A stretch of 64,000 nucleotides of DNA from Fagopyrum homotropicum (GCA_033239125.1 BSWB01000004.1:141114426-141178425), one strand, 5' to 3'. Shown: positions 37,145 to 48,474, counted from the stretch's first letter. Numbers and translations: made by a program. The notes: generated from the letters alone by a model not told the origin.

Positions 37145-38310
37145 GTGATTTAGCCTTATTTGGTGTTCTATGGTGGGTTTGAAATTATCCTCCATAAGAA
37201 TCTTATGCATGCATATTGAAAGACCAATTCCCCTTAGGTCATCTATAGAATATCCTAGAGCCTTTTTATGTTTTCCTAAGACAACAAGCAACTTAGACAC
37301 TTCATCATTAGACAAGAAAACATTGATAATAACCGGATGCGTAGAATTAGGACCAAGAAACGGATTATAGAGATGGTGGCAAAGGTTTGAGTTCTTCCTT
37401 TGTTTCTTCTCTTCTTCTGCCTTGTCAAGCTCTATGGTTGGGGATTCATCTAACTTCTTGGCATATTCATTCTCCTTATGATCTTCAATGCTTTCAACTA
37501 GGCACACCTCTAATGGATCTTGAGTCAAGATAGAGGGATAGAGTGGCTACCATAGATCAACATCAATATTCACCCAATAAATCTCCTTAATATTTCATTG
37601 GTTAGTAATGGTGGAAAAATTATAGTAGATTTTCTCCTCACATATGTTGAAAGACATCTTCCATTTTTGACATCAATAAGAGCACCGACGGTTGCTAGGA
37701 ATGGTCTTCCTAAGATGACCGACATCTTTTCATCATTACCCATGTCTATCACCACAAAGTCGACCGGCATGATAAACCTTTCAACCTTGATAGGGATGTC
37801 TTCAATTATGCCTATGGGGTGTAGAATGGATCTATCTCCCAAGTAGATTATCATCTTGACTTGTTCTTGGTCTTCTAATTGCAACATTTTGCATAGAAAA
37901 TATGGTATCACATTCACACTAGCTCCGAGATCACATAATGCTCTTAGGTTGTCATCTGTAATGTTGATACGGACACTACAGGATCCATGATCCCCCCTCT
38001 TTTCGGCCGTTCTTCAGTTGGAAATATGGTAAAATGATTATCTTATCAACTTCACTTCATTTTGCTCGTCAAATTTAACTTGTTAGACAAAAGATTGTTA
38101 AGAAATTTCCATAAGAGGGCATACCTTTTAGAGCTTCCACAAAAGGGACGTTGAGATAGATCTTGCTTATTCTCTCCATGAATCTTCCAAATTGATTATC
38201 AAACAAGGCTCTTGCTCTCCTTGGAGGGAATGTGAATGGAGGCTTGGGAGGAGTTGAAACTAATGCTTGTGGTTGGACTTCTTCCTTGTTAGCTTCGGTC
38301 AACCGAATTC
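37145..38310 (-). pseudogene. G1 protease and RT N-terminal portion
   Basis: Minus strand: end of gag/linker with FDNQFGRFMERISKIYLNVP (about 38,200), the aspartic protease region with CDLGASVNVIPYFLCKMLQL (37,930), DRSILHPIGIIEDIPIKVER, then VILGRPFLATVGALIDVKNG (37,700). The linker follows with LGPNSTHPVI, and the pre-RT segment HKILMEDNFKP (37,190) runs to IEHQIRLNH at the Tekay-like solo LTR. Frameshifts occur near 38,070 and 37,560. The fragment joins copy A at 38,305-38,365. Confidence 0.85.
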
Positions 38311-38408
38311 TAATGGAGGCTTGGGAGGAATGTGAATGGAGGCTTGGGAGGAGTTGAAACTAATTGGCATTAAACCTTCTTTCTGCATGCATAGAATTCT
38401 AATGGAGG
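38305..38408. repeat. Templated-filler junction between G1 and the truncated 5' side of copy A
   Basis: A 38-bp segment from G1 (38227-38264) is repeated without change at 38327-38364. A 15-bp segment GAATTCTAATGGAGG from copy A (38394-38408) is repeated at 38305-38319. The join therefore contains pieces copied from both sides. After 38364 the sequence is plain copy A (ATTGGCATTAAACC, as at 52,799 in copy B). Confidence 0.9.
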
Positions 38409-39874
38409 ACAATCATAAGACTTCACGGGAACCTCAAAGACGGTTAAATCCGATCATGAAGGAGGTTGTGAAGAAAGAAATTCTTAAGTTGTTGGATGCA
38501 GGTATTATTTATCCTATCTCGGACAGCAAGTGGGTTAGCCCGGTGCATGTCGTTCCGAAGAAAGGAGGGATGACCGTTGTGACGAATAAGAACAACGAGT
38601 TGATCCCAACCAGGACCGTTACGGGCTGGAGGGTTTGCATAGATTACAGGAAGCTGAACACGGCCACACGGAAGGACCATTTTCCACTTCCCTTCATCGA
38701 TCAGATGCTCGAGCGGTTGACCCAGCATTCACACTTTTGCTACTTGGACGGCTATAGTGGATTCTTCCAGATTCCTATCCATCCGGATGATCAAGAGAAG
38801 ACCACTTTTACTTGTCCATGGGGGACATTTGCCTATCGGAGGATGCCATTTGGATTGTGCAATGCACCCGCAACCTTCCAGCGATGCATGATGGCTATCT
38901 TTTCCGAGTACATAGAGAATATCATGGAGGTATTTATGGATGATTTTTCCGTATACGGATCCTCTTTTGATGATTGCCTATCTAACCTTTTGCTAGTGCT
39001 TAAAAGATGTGAAGACACTAATCTCGTCTTGAATTGGGAGAAGTGTCATTTTATGGTTAATGAAGGCATTGTGCTAGGACACCTCGTTTCTAATCGAGGC
39101 ATTGAGGTCGATCGCGCTAAGATCGAGACTATTGAGAAACTCCCTCCCCCTTGTTCTGTTAAAGGTGTGAGGAGTTTTCTCGGGCATGCAGGTTTCTACA
39201 AGAGATTCATCAAGGACTTCCCTAAGATTTCTAAACCTTTAACTAACCTCTTGAATAAAGATGTTGTTTTTGAGATTTCGCAGGAGTGTCTTGATGCTTT
39301 TTACAGGATTAAGGAAGCGTTGATCTCCGCTCCCATTATCCAACCTTCTGATTGGACCTTGCCCTTTGAGGTCATGTGTGACGCTAGTGATGTAGCCGTA
39401 GGAGCGGTGCTTGGACAGAAGAAGGATGGCCGGACCACCGCCATTTACTATGCTAGCAAGACGCTAGATGTAGCCCAGCGCAACTACGCTACCACTGAGA
39501 AGGAGTTGTTGGCGGTTGTATACGCTTTCGAAAAGTTTCGTTCCTACTTAGTTGGGGCGAAGGTCATTGTCTACACCGACCATGCAGCCATTCGTTACTT
39601 GTTGGCTAAGAAAGATGCCAAGACACGCCTTATTCGATGGATTCTCTTGCTTCAAGAGTTTGACCTAGAGATCCGCGATAAGAAGGGATCCGAGAACTCC
39701 GTTGCGGATCACCTCAGCCGGCTACCGGAATCTTCCCGCGAGACGGATGACCCACCCATAGACGATTCATTCCCTGATGAGCACTTACACTTGATGGAGC
39801 GTTTGATAGATTTACTCACTTCACCCCACGATGGAGGTGAAGTATGGGGTGAGGGCACCTCCCATTACGTTTGA
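38365..39874 (+). CDS. Copy A RT-RNase H polyprotein fragment (no integrase)
   Basis: The open frame covers about 500 codons. RT blocks are DYRKLNTATRKDHFPLPFID, CYLDGYSGFFQIPIHPDDQE, RRMPFGLCNAPATFQRCMM and the catalytic VFMDDFSVYG (MDD at 38936-38944). RNase H follows with MCDASDVAVGAVLGQKKDGR, TTEKELLAVVYAFEKF, VIVYTDHAAIRYLL and VADHLSRL, so its acidic residues are kept. The frame ends SHYV shortly after RNase H. There is no integrase domain where Athila-type elements normally have one; the GAGGCAACCCAAGG-type box that usually follows pol comes at once (about 39,920). The N-terminal protease and gag parts are deleted, so it is unlikely to act alone. Confidence 0.9.
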
Positions 39875-40102
39875 TGACGCATCATGGTCCAGCTAGCGAC
39901 CTTAAACCAAGCGCTTCTTGGGAGGCAACCCAAGGTATTGTTTTCTTTTTCCCGTTTTCTAGTCTAGCTAAGATAGTTTGCTTTTGCTTTGTTTTGTTTG
40001 TTTTTGGCGTCCTAGACAGATAACAGGAGACATCTAAGGAAGGAGCATAACTGGAAGTTCAGAAGTTCGAGAATTCGAGAAGACGAAGCTTGACTGAGAC
40101 AC

Positions 40103-40233
40103 ATCGGTCCAGTCGAGGCCACCTCGACCGAGTTGATTCTTGAGCAACCGAGGCGACTAGGGTTTCTGCAGAACCACCTCGGTCCGAACCACCTCGGTCC
40201 AGTCGAGACCATCTCGACCGAGGTGACAGCAGT
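40103..40233. promoter_or_regulatory. CTCGACCGAG-type palindrome cluster upstream of the copy A internal TATA box
   Basis: Boxes ACCTCGACCGAG, AACCGAGGCG, CACCTCGGTCC (twice) and ATCTCGACCGAGGTG lie within 130 bp. They end about 12 bp before TATAAAAG (40245-40252). The half-sites CTCG and CGAG make the box an imperfect palindrome. A regulatory role is inference from position and repetition. Confidence 0.5.
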
Positions 40234-40244
40234 TCCAGGAACAG

Positions 40245-40252
40245 TATAAAAG
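40245..40252 (+). promoter_or_regulatory. Internal TATA box of copy A
   Basis: TATAAAAG preceded by the palindrome cluster and followed by a CT-rich leader. A possible 5' UTR intron (donor GAG|GTAAAA at 40434/40435, acceptor CTGACAG at 40669) precedes the ATG at 40681. The same arrangement occurs in copy B. Use as a promoter is inferred. Confidence 0.5.
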
Positions 40253-40680
40253 GGGAAAAAATTTATTTTTCACTTTTTTTACCGACTTCAACTCGACTGC
40301 GGCGCCTCCTCACCTCGCTTCCCCGAATCTTGCTCGTTTTCGAAGATTTCCGCTTCCAAACTGCGATTGAAGGGTAGAGGATCCCATTGCAAGCACAGAT
40401 CTGCAAAGAAATCGAACGAATCGACCAAAACGAGGTAAAAACAGTCGAAACCCTAACTCGTTCATTCGTTTCGATTTGGGCTTTGGTTGCCCTTGAATCT
40501 GCTGAGAAAAGGCTTAAGTACCCCATAGGAAGCAATTGTAGTGATTTTTGGGGGAAAAGAACTGGATTTCTGAGATTTGAATCGCAAACTGTTACGCCTC
40601 AGTCCAGTCGAACTGCATCTCGACCGAGGTGATTCTTGAGGATTGTCAGTAACCGAGGTGATCTGACAGTAGCTGAGAAA

Positions 40681-42075
40681 ATGAGTTCCGAACGTCGCCT
40701 TGCCCTCAGAGATAGATCCTCACCTTCCCCTCCTTCCTCTTCTTCCCGACCTTACCGCCCGGTGATCCACGAGAGATGCCGGGTAGATTATGAGCGTATA
40801 GATAGCCGTCCAGTGATTGCACCACGTTTCCTGGATGTGTCAGCTTTTGATTGCCTAGGGGTAGATGGAGACCTTAGGAGGATGATCACTACAGTTGGGC
40901 TGGATCAGTTTACTGAGATCCGAGCCCCAGCCTACTTGGAGCCGACCCTAGAGTTCGTTAGCTCCTTTTCCTACCTTCCCACAGAGCAGTCTGTGAAGTA
41001 CCGGTTGATGAACCGGAACTTCATAGTACCCCTCGAGGTTTGGAGAGACATCTTCGGCTTTCCTGAGCCCACCGCCACTGACTTCCCTTCCCGATCTGTA
41101 GCTAGGGAATTCTGGGGGCAGATAGCCCATATTACTGAGCACGCAGATAGATGGCGCCCTGGAGATTCCAGGGAGAAGGTCATCTTCCACCTAGCTTTTA
41201 GGTTAGCCCATAGGATATTCAGCGAGACACTTCTGGCGCGTACTGAGACGCCCCAGAAGATCCGACAGGGCGAGCTTTTCAGTCTGTACTGTATGGTTAC
41301 GGGGGGTTTCCCGGACTTTGGCTTGATCTTGGCAGAGGACCTGCACAAGATCAAGGCCAAGGCGAAGGGAGACATCTGCTGCGGAGGTCTTGTCACCCAC
41401 ATAGCTACTTATCATGGCATGGACCTCAGTGCTTGTACAATGGTGGCGGCTCCGAAGCCGCTTGGATTGCAGGAGATGATCACTCGGAGGATTCTAGATC
41501 CCCGAGGTCTGACCACTCCATATGTTGCTATGCCGTGGGAGCTGACTGCGCCATAGGGCATTAGGTGGTCTGCCTAGTTCACCGTTTACGATCCGCATTA
41601 TTGGCAGACCGCCTGGGCTCCACTGATGGAGGATCATAGGAAGGTAGCAGCTGCCCCAGCTGAGGATGAGGAGGAGGAGGCTTACGATGACGAGGATACA
41701 GTAGATGAGAGAGATGGTGGAGTCCCGATGGATACAGGGACAGATACTGCAGGGACGAGCGCGCCGCCGATCATAGACTTGGATGATGATAATGAGACTG
41801 AGCCTGCACCAGCTGAGACTTCTCTAGTTAGACCTGCTAGACGCAGGAGACACAGAGTGAGAGATCCAGATGCCCACAGACGGATCGATGACCTGACTGA
41901 TCAGGTTATTGATTCGTATGCTGCTTTGTCACTGGATATCCGTGAGATGCAGGAGAGGCAGCATTATCAGCATATCATGGCCCAGCTTCAATTCGAGCGC
42001 ATCATGGGTTACCCGTTCGACCCGACTCAGTATCCGTACGTGCCACCACCACCACCACCGGATCGCGACTATTGA
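40681..42075 (+). pseudogene. Copy A second ORF (Athila-type extra ORF), two stops
   Basis: Starts MSSERRLALRDRSSPSPPSS. The globular part includes RFLDVSAFDCLGVDGDLRRM, VPLEVWRDIFGFPEPTATDF and ICCGGLVTH. The C-terminus is acidic (a DEEEEAYDDED stretch), then basic (RPARRRRHRVRD), and ends in a Pro run before DRDY. It is interrupted by TAG at 41554-41556 and 41575-41577, where copy B has CAG. Proteins at this place in Athila elements are often called envelope-like, but I see no signal peptide or membrane segment, so a nuclear or nucleic-acid role fits the composition better. Function unknown. Confidence 0.8.
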
Positions 42076-42709
42076 TGAGCTGCAGGATTTTCTTTATTAT
42101 ATTTTATGCAGTTCAGCTTTTTATTCGGTGAGTACTCTTGTTTCTAGACTTATATTGACCCACTGGGACAGTGTGTCCCAAGTATGGGGTATTCGATGTA
42201 CTTATTTGATGACTACTTGATGTACTTATTTGATTACCTTGATGTATGATTACTTTATCGGATATTTCATGTTTATGCTTCACTTCTGCATTTATATGTT
42301 TATCTGAGATTGCATGCATATTTACAGGTTATTTGATTGAAAGAAAAACGTCGAAACTAAAGAAAAAAATGGTTTTTAAAAAAAAAAAAATTTTTTTTTA
42401 CCTCGACCGAGTCAGTCTTGGCCAAACGAGGCGTTTCACCTCGGTTGACCCAAGAACACCTCGACCGAGGTGGGTTAACTGAGAGTTTTCGAAAATTATT
42501 TTTGTGTTACTTATCTGGATATGATCTCAGTGAAGATCTTGTTTACTGACTGGTTTTAAATTCTTTATGTGTTTGAAAGGTTTTATAATATGTTTAAGTT
42601 GCTAAATGCTTTGTTTGAAATTATTGGCATGTTTAATACTTTGTTTTTATCTAAATTATGTTGAATTTGAAGGTTGACACCACATCATGAGTTCTCTCAC
42701 TTTCTTCCT
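42076..42709 (+). other. Copy A 3' UTR, upstream half
   Basis: Non-coding and collinear with 56,510-57,149 of copy B. It contains CACCTCGGTTGACC and ACACCTCGACCGAGGTGGG boxes near 42,440-42,475. It is interrupted at 42709 by the CACTA element; the downstream half resumes at 46,174. Confidence 0.85.
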
Positions 42710-42719
42710 CACTACTATA

Positions 42720-43080
42720 AAAAGGGGATTATAACCCGGTCGTTTGAAAGAATATACTCCGGACGCCCACCGGGTTAAAGGTTAGGGCGATATTTGGTCC
42801 ACCAACTTTATACCCCGGGCGTTTGTTAAAACAAATCCGTGTTATTTTTTCTCCTTTGATTTTGGTACAAACGGTGCCAACCGGGATATATTCTATCAAA
42901 TAACCCGGCAAACTTGTACCCGGGGTATTAGATAATGTCACATAACCGGATACGGACCGGGTTATTTGATGCCGTTTATTTTAATAATAAATAACCGGAT
43001 ATTGGGAAGCGGGTTATCTGAAACCAACAAATAACCCGGAGGGTAGGATCCGGGTTATTCGACTATGTCCGGATTCGTGT
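42720..43080. repeat. Left subterminal AACCCGG repeats of the second CACTA element
   Basis: About ten ATAACCCGG / CCGGGTTAT boxes in mixed orientation lie within 360 bp. Matching boxes occur near the right end (45,895-46,130). Confidence 0.8.
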
Positions 43081-43858
43081 TATTAGGTATAAATTTATTA
43101 CGAGACCGTTGTAAAGAATTCAACCCGGATTTGATGTCCGGATTCTGTACGTATTTCATGACTTTCACAAATTGTACTTGTCCCAAATGCAAAAAAAAAA
43201 AAACTGAAACAACCAATTCTATTCACAAACATGATTCAAAGTCATGTACTTAACTCAAAACATCATCGTTTTGTGATCACCAATATCACATCCGAAGATA
43301 ACCAATATCACAACCTTAATTCAAAGTCATGTTCTTAAACTAAATGTCACCAAGTATATAAAGATTTAAATGTTCACAATCTTCAAAAGATATATTCATC
43401 GTGCTAGCAATGCACATCAACTAGAAGATAACCGGTGATGAAATATGCACTGTTTTTGCCGCAGAGGTCATGAAGTCTTACAATAGATCAAGTTTTCAAG
43501 GTCGTCACCTTCATTGCTTTGAAACTTCCTGGAGAGAACAATAGCACCAAGTTTGGGAAAGTTACAAAGTGAAAGGTATATGGAGCCCTATGCGAAATAG
43601 TCTCAAATACAAAATATATAGTAGAATAAAAGGACATTCAATGCAGTCTATGGACATGTCAAACATTTGTTCATGAAAACCAAAGAACAACACTCTAGGG
43701 TTGATTTTAATCTGTCCAAAACATCTATTCGAGGTCGGAACACACAATCCAAATCCAAATCCAAATCATATAAATGCAATCAAAGTTTTGAATTTCATAC
43801 CTAAAAGATTAGTTGAAGCAAATATTCAAGCCACTCCTTACGAACTTCTTCAATTTCA

Positions 43859-44047
43859 TCATACGAGTAAGTATCTTTTTTCCCATACCACTATAAAGAT
43901 ATCATCTAGCAACCAACGAAAGTCATCGACGAGAACCGAAACTGAACCATGATCCTTTGGTTCGGGAGAAGGTTCTTTGGTTAATGCCTTTGCCTTTTGC
44001 TTGTTGGCAATTTCTACACCAGTAGAAAATAAAATAGCGTTAACCAC
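43859..44047 (-). other. Exon-like captured fragment in the CACTA element, unrecognised
   Basis: On the minus strand, after a GGTGTAG acceptor-like signal, the frame reads EIANKQKAKALTKEPSPEPK and on to DDIFIV before a GTATGG donor-like signal. I do not recognise the protein. It lies downstream of the Dr1-like exon on the same strand, so it could be a second captured gene piece. Confidence 0.3.
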
Positions 44048-44454
44048 AAAAAGGTAATGAGATGACTAACGCTTAAGCACAAAGTGAGACGTGTACATAA
44101 ATTGGGAGGAGCAATATATGTTTCTAAAACATATCATGCAATAATAGTTAGATTAAAGAAAACCAAGGGTCTGTTTTACAAAATAGCATATTATATCAAC
44201 TCAACTGCTCTACCTAGCACATAAAATTGGGAGGCGCAATATAGACAACATACAATACAATCTAAAGGATGGATAGTGTGATACTGTAATAAATTCACTT
44301 TTTACATGAAGTTCAGGCTTTATAGGTTGAAGTTAGCTCAGTATCGCTCCTCACTTTAGGAGAAAGCGTCGCTTTTTTATTCACATTTATTCTCAATTTC
44401 TAACTCGGTGCATAAAATTTCCCACCATACCATGAAATGAAGGAGGCTAATTAC

Positions 44455-44512
44455 CTTTAGGGAGAGAAGCATCTTCTTTGGCCTTCCCAACTATGTCCAT
44501 GGGATCCATCAT
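44455..44512 (-). pseudogene. Captured first coding exon of Dr1/NC2beta homologue
   Basis: The minus-strand exon encodes MMDPMDIVGKAKEDASLPK and ends in phase 1 at CCTAAAG|GTAATT, a good splice donor. Plant Dr1 (NC2beta, a histone-fold subunit of the TBP-binding repressor NC2) begins with essentially this sequence and has an Ala codon across this splice site. Only the short N-terminal exon is present; the histone-fold exons were not found. The fragment lies inside the CACTA element, so it is a transduplicated piece and not a functional gene. Recognition is from memory of the family's N-terminus. Confidence 0.75.
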
Positions 44513-45071
44513 GCAAGCTTCAAAACAACTAATACTTGACGACATCAAAAAGTGGAATAAAAAACATCAAAATACATAAATATGGAGTAGATACATTGAA
44601 AAAAGTACAAAAATTTTCTTTAAAAAAATACGATCAACAGGGAGACAACAAGCTAGACAAAAAAACCTTGCTACTAAGCTCGTGCAATTAACTAATAGAA
44701 AGGTCAAGTTTAATAACTAGCAAAAGGAAGGGCGTCTCAGTCAACATTGAAGAAGAATAGAACGTTAATGATCAAGCAAGCCCTTAAAACATAAAGACAA
44801 AATAAGAGGCCTAAATAAGACAATGCAATGTCTTGCATAGCTGCACAGAATCAATTTACAAACCCTCAGATTCTATAACCGTCTGACTTAGATGTTAAAA
44901 TTCACTCGACCACACTTAGCCAACGTTAATAACAATTACACATACATTATTCAATCCAGATTCATATACAAAGAAAACCTAAAACCGACACTAGGATTTA
45001 TACCAACAAGATTCACCCAACCTAACATCATCCTGCTCCTAATTGATCCAAACATAACATGAAAGAAGCTC

Positions 45072-45640
45072 ACCTACTGAATTCACTAGATCTGCAGAAG
45101 GAGCCGCCGTCGAAGACCATACTGGCTCCGGAGGTTGCTCCACCACGGAGGACGGAAACCCTAGCTTTCCTTTGTGAACGACTAGCGAAGATGAGGCGAG
45201 AGTCCAGCGATGGCGCCGGCTGCTCTTCTTCAGTCAGGCTGAGATAACGGCGGAGTCTCTAGGGGTCGGACCTAAGGCGACGGAGAATCAAGAAGGAGGT
45301 AGGGCGGTCCGGCGCGAGCAGTGTAGAGGAGAAGAAGCAGAGCGGTCCGGCGCGAGAAGTGGAGAGGAGAAGAGGCAGGGCGGTCCGGCGCGAGAAGTTG
45401 AGAGGAGAAGAGGCAGGGCGGTCCGACGCGAGAGTTGTCGCAGATTGTGGCCGGCCAGGTGCAACAAAGTCGTCTCCCGAAAACAACGGTTGAAGGAGAA
45501 GGGGAAAAGGGATAGCAGGCATTGGTAAGTAATGGAGAAGGAGATGGGTGGCTGAGGTTTCAAAAGGGTACGTAGAATAGCTTGCCCTAACAAGCCCAAA
45601 ATGTTTACCATGTTCCCCTATCTTGATGGGCATAGTGGGC
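45072..45640 (-). other. Captured 5' UTR/promoter-like segment, probably from the same host gene
   Basis: On the minus strand this GC-richer segment ends ATTCAGTAG|GTGAGC, a splice donor about 560 bp upstream of the Dr1-like ATG exon. It contains GGAAAGCTAGGGTTTCC, a leader-like box. A 40-bp GGCGGTCCGGCGCGAGAAGT unit is repeated about four times at 45,300-45,430. A 5' UTR exon of the captured gene is the simplest reading, but this is inference. Confidence 0.4.
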
Positions 45641-46173
45641 CTGTCTAGTTGGGCCCGCTAGCCTGTCATATTGACGAAATTTACGATATAAGCATCACCT
45701 AAAATACCAAACCGATCAAATTACGATTTGGCTCGTAATCTAACAAAAATAAATTTTTCGGGTATTACAGGCTTACTAATGAGGCTAGGGCATCTAGAAC
45801 GATATTCAATTTTGGTGTGAAAATTTTCGTGTAAATTGGTGGGAATGTTATTGTTTAGGTGGAAAAAATAGTAATAGTGAAGCAAGCCAAATATTCCGGG
45901 CGTTTTGCTAAATATACAAATTTAACCTAATATATAACCCGGTGGTCAAAATAACTGTGTTATATATGTTTTATATAACCCGGATATAACAATGTTCGAG
46001 TTATTTACATACCTGTTGCCGAATTATACATAACTTTATAACCCGGTTATTACAACATCCGTGTTATTATAGGTTTCCAAATTAAATTTTTAAAAAATCC
46101 GATTTTATACCTCATGATTTATAAGCCCGGGATATATTTTAAGGGTTATAAACACATTTTTGTAGTAGTGCCT

Positions 46174-47035
46174 GGAAAGACCAAGGCAATTCATTCTTCT
46201 CTCTTCTTCTTCTTGATCATGCTTAGCCCCTCATATACATTTTGCCTCCCTTTACCTATCCGGGAATTTGGAAGCAAGCGAAGTGGTGAAAGCAAGTGAA
46301 GTTAAAGTTGAGAAGTTGGCTGGAAGTGAAAGTGTTATAAAGTAATAATAGGTTTGGGGAAGTCAATCATGAAGATGAGTAACTCGGCACCATTCACATA
46401 GCCGGGTGTTTGTGTCTTGCCAAAGTCGGATTGAGCGATATTCCTAACGGGTCATGGTATGTGCATCAAGGGTTTGATGCATCTCAAGAAATTGATGATT
46501 GCGGATTTCCTAGGCTTCGGTTATTGTGCACCTCTGTCCATGCATCCCAAAAAGTAAAGTAAAAAGAAAAAGTGTGAAATAAGCAAAGCTTATTGGTAGA
46601 AGATGTTGCAAGTCAAAGTGGAAGTGAAGTTCATCCTTTTCCCGGATTCTAGCACCACATTACCTTACACACATCCCTACCCTACACGTTTCTTGACCTT
46701 TTCTTTTGGGAAGCCCTTGAGACCTTGAGCTTGTTGATTGACTTAGTGGTTTAAACTGGATTATACATGATTAATTTTGATAATTATGACTTATTATGCA
46801 TTCTATGATTTTATGCAAAGATGAACAACTTTCCTATATTTATAAAATGTTTTGATCATGTTTGGATTTTAAATTCCATGAAGTATTCTCTTAGAGTGAT
46901 CTATGATTGTAACACACCATAAAAATGTTTTTGAAAAGACTTTTCATTGATTTTTATGACTTATAATCCATTCTATCTTGTCTTCTATATGCGGAACTTG
47001 CTTAGGGACAAGCAAGGGCTAAGTATGGGGTATTT
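46174..47035 (+). other. Copy A 3' UTR, downstream half, with polypurine tract
   Basis: Non-coding and collinear with 57,150-58,011 of copy B. It ends with AAGTATGGGGTATTT, the polypurine tract directly before the LTR start TGATAGCATG at 47036. Confidence 0.85.
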
Positions 47036-47942
47036 TGATAGCATGAATTATAGTCTATATTTTTGGGTTTGTTTGGACATTTTATCTTTCATAATCTGCA
47101 TGATTGCATGTATATTATGTGATTTTATTACCATTTCATCTACCTTTGCGGGAATTAAGGTCTACACCTAGTTTTGCTGTAATTGTAGGTAAAATGACAC
47201 GTTTTGTATCAAAAAGGAACAAATGGAGCTACGGAAGTCATTGGAGCTACATTCAAGAACATAAGGAACCATCCAGGAAGCATAGCCATGGATTAAGATT
47301 CACTTTGGACCAGTTTTGAGAGATTTCACATTCAGTTATGACTCACCTCGGTTGACCAGATATTCATCTCGACCGAGGTGATCCAGAGACGCCGACTCGA
47401 CCGAGGCGAACACCTAGGACGCGGCGAGAATATTTTATTCTTGGCTGAGATCTTTTATCTTTGGAAGGTGATCTTATATTTTTGGGCTTGGCTCCTGGAA
47501 GGAAGAAGATCTTATATTTTACCTATTTTTATGGGAAGAGATCTTTCTAAGATATATTATCTTTGGATGGTTATTTTCCTATAAAAAGGGTTGGATTTCC
47601 ACAAATCCAAGATCTTGCTTAGGAGGAGATCCCCTATCATCTCGCATACAACCCGCTTACACCGGAAGTCACGCAGCAGCCATACTCCAGTTGGGAGATT
47701 TGAAGAACCTTTTTGAAGGTTGAAGGAAGATTGAAGATCATAGCTTTTATAGCTTTTTGAAGGGTTTTGTAAGATTGTCTTTGATTCCCTTCTTTGTTGT
47801 CTTCTCTTGTTGGATTGTTATCGAAGGAACGCTTTTGTTGTGATATTTGATTCAGTTATTGAAGTTTTTCCATTAAATTCTTCTTGTTCAAATATTCACC
47901 TTCTTCCTATACATTTAATACTTCCATAATGATGATGAGTGG
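47036..47942 (+). repeat. Copy A 3' LTR, left piece
   Basis: Starts TGATAGCATGAATTATAG. It carries the CTCGACCGAGGTG boxes (47,343-47,405) and the TATA box TATAAAAAG at 47580-47588. It is cut at AGTGG (47938-47942) by copy B and resumes at 59739. Confidence 0.93.
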
Positions 47943-48230
47943 TGATAGCATGAATTATAGTCTATATTTAGGGGTTTGTTTGGACGTTTTATCATCAATA
48001 ATCTGCATGTTAGCAAGTATAATATGTGATTATATTACCATTTCATCTACCTTTGCGGGAATCGAGGTCTACACCTAGTTTTGCTGTAATTGTAGGTAAA
48101 ATGGCACGTTTTGCATCAAAAAGGAGCAAAAGGAGTCATGAGTCATTTGGAGCTACATCCAGGGAGCATAGCCATGGATTAAAGATTCACTTTGGACCAG
48201 TTTTGAGAGATTTCACATTCAGTTATGACT

Positions 48231-48300
48231 CACCTCGGTTGACCAGAGATTCATCTCGACCGAGGTGATCCAGAGACGCCGACTCGACCGAAGCGAACAC
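48231..48300. promoter_or_regulatory. CTCGACCGAG palindrome cluster in the copy B 5' LTR
   Basis: CACCTCGGTTGACC, ATCTCGACCGAGGTGATC and ACTCGACCGAAGCG lie within 70 bp, about 165 bp upstream of the TATA box. The same cluster is at 58,300-58,369 in the 3' LTR, at 47,343-47,410 in copy A and, inverted, at about 62,520-62,590 in copy C. Confidence 0.5.
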
Positions 48301-48465
48301 CTAGGACGCGGCGAGAATATTTTATTCTTGGCTGAGATCTTTTATCTTTGGAAGGTGATCTTATATTTTTGGGCTTGGCTCCTGGAAGGAAGAAGATCTT
48401 ATATTTTACCTATTTTATGGGAAGAGATCTTTCTAAGATTTATTATCTTTGGAGGGTTATTTTCC

Positions 48466-48474
48466 TATAAAAAG
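48466..48474 (+). promoter_or_regulatory. LTR TATA box, copy B 5' LTR
   Basis: TATAAAAAG is conserved in all LTRs of the family (47580, 58535, and inverted at 62334-62342). It is the likely core promoter of the element; the start site is not determined. Confidence 0.65.

Larger units (their letters stand above)
42710..46170. mobile_element. CACTA transposon with captured gene fragments, 3,461 bp
   Basis: The left end is CACTACTATAAAAAGG and the right end is TTTTTGTAGTAGTG, an inverted pair. The target duplication is CCT (42707-42709 and 46171-46173). Copy B has the uninterrupted site at 57,147-57,156, which confirms the insertion. Both subterminal regions carry ATAACCCGG boxes in both orientations. 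No transposase is recognisable. The interior contains a minus-strand exon matching the start of plant Dr1/NC2beta and other exon-like pieces. This is a non-autonomous element that has transduplicated host sequence. Confidence 0.93.

Noticed and set aside
45259..45633. 124-codon minus-strand frame with repeated FSRRTALPLLLSTSRAGP-like blocks
   Set aside because: It is produced by a 40-bp GC-rich tandem repeat in captured 5' UTR-like DNA; no independent coding evidence.
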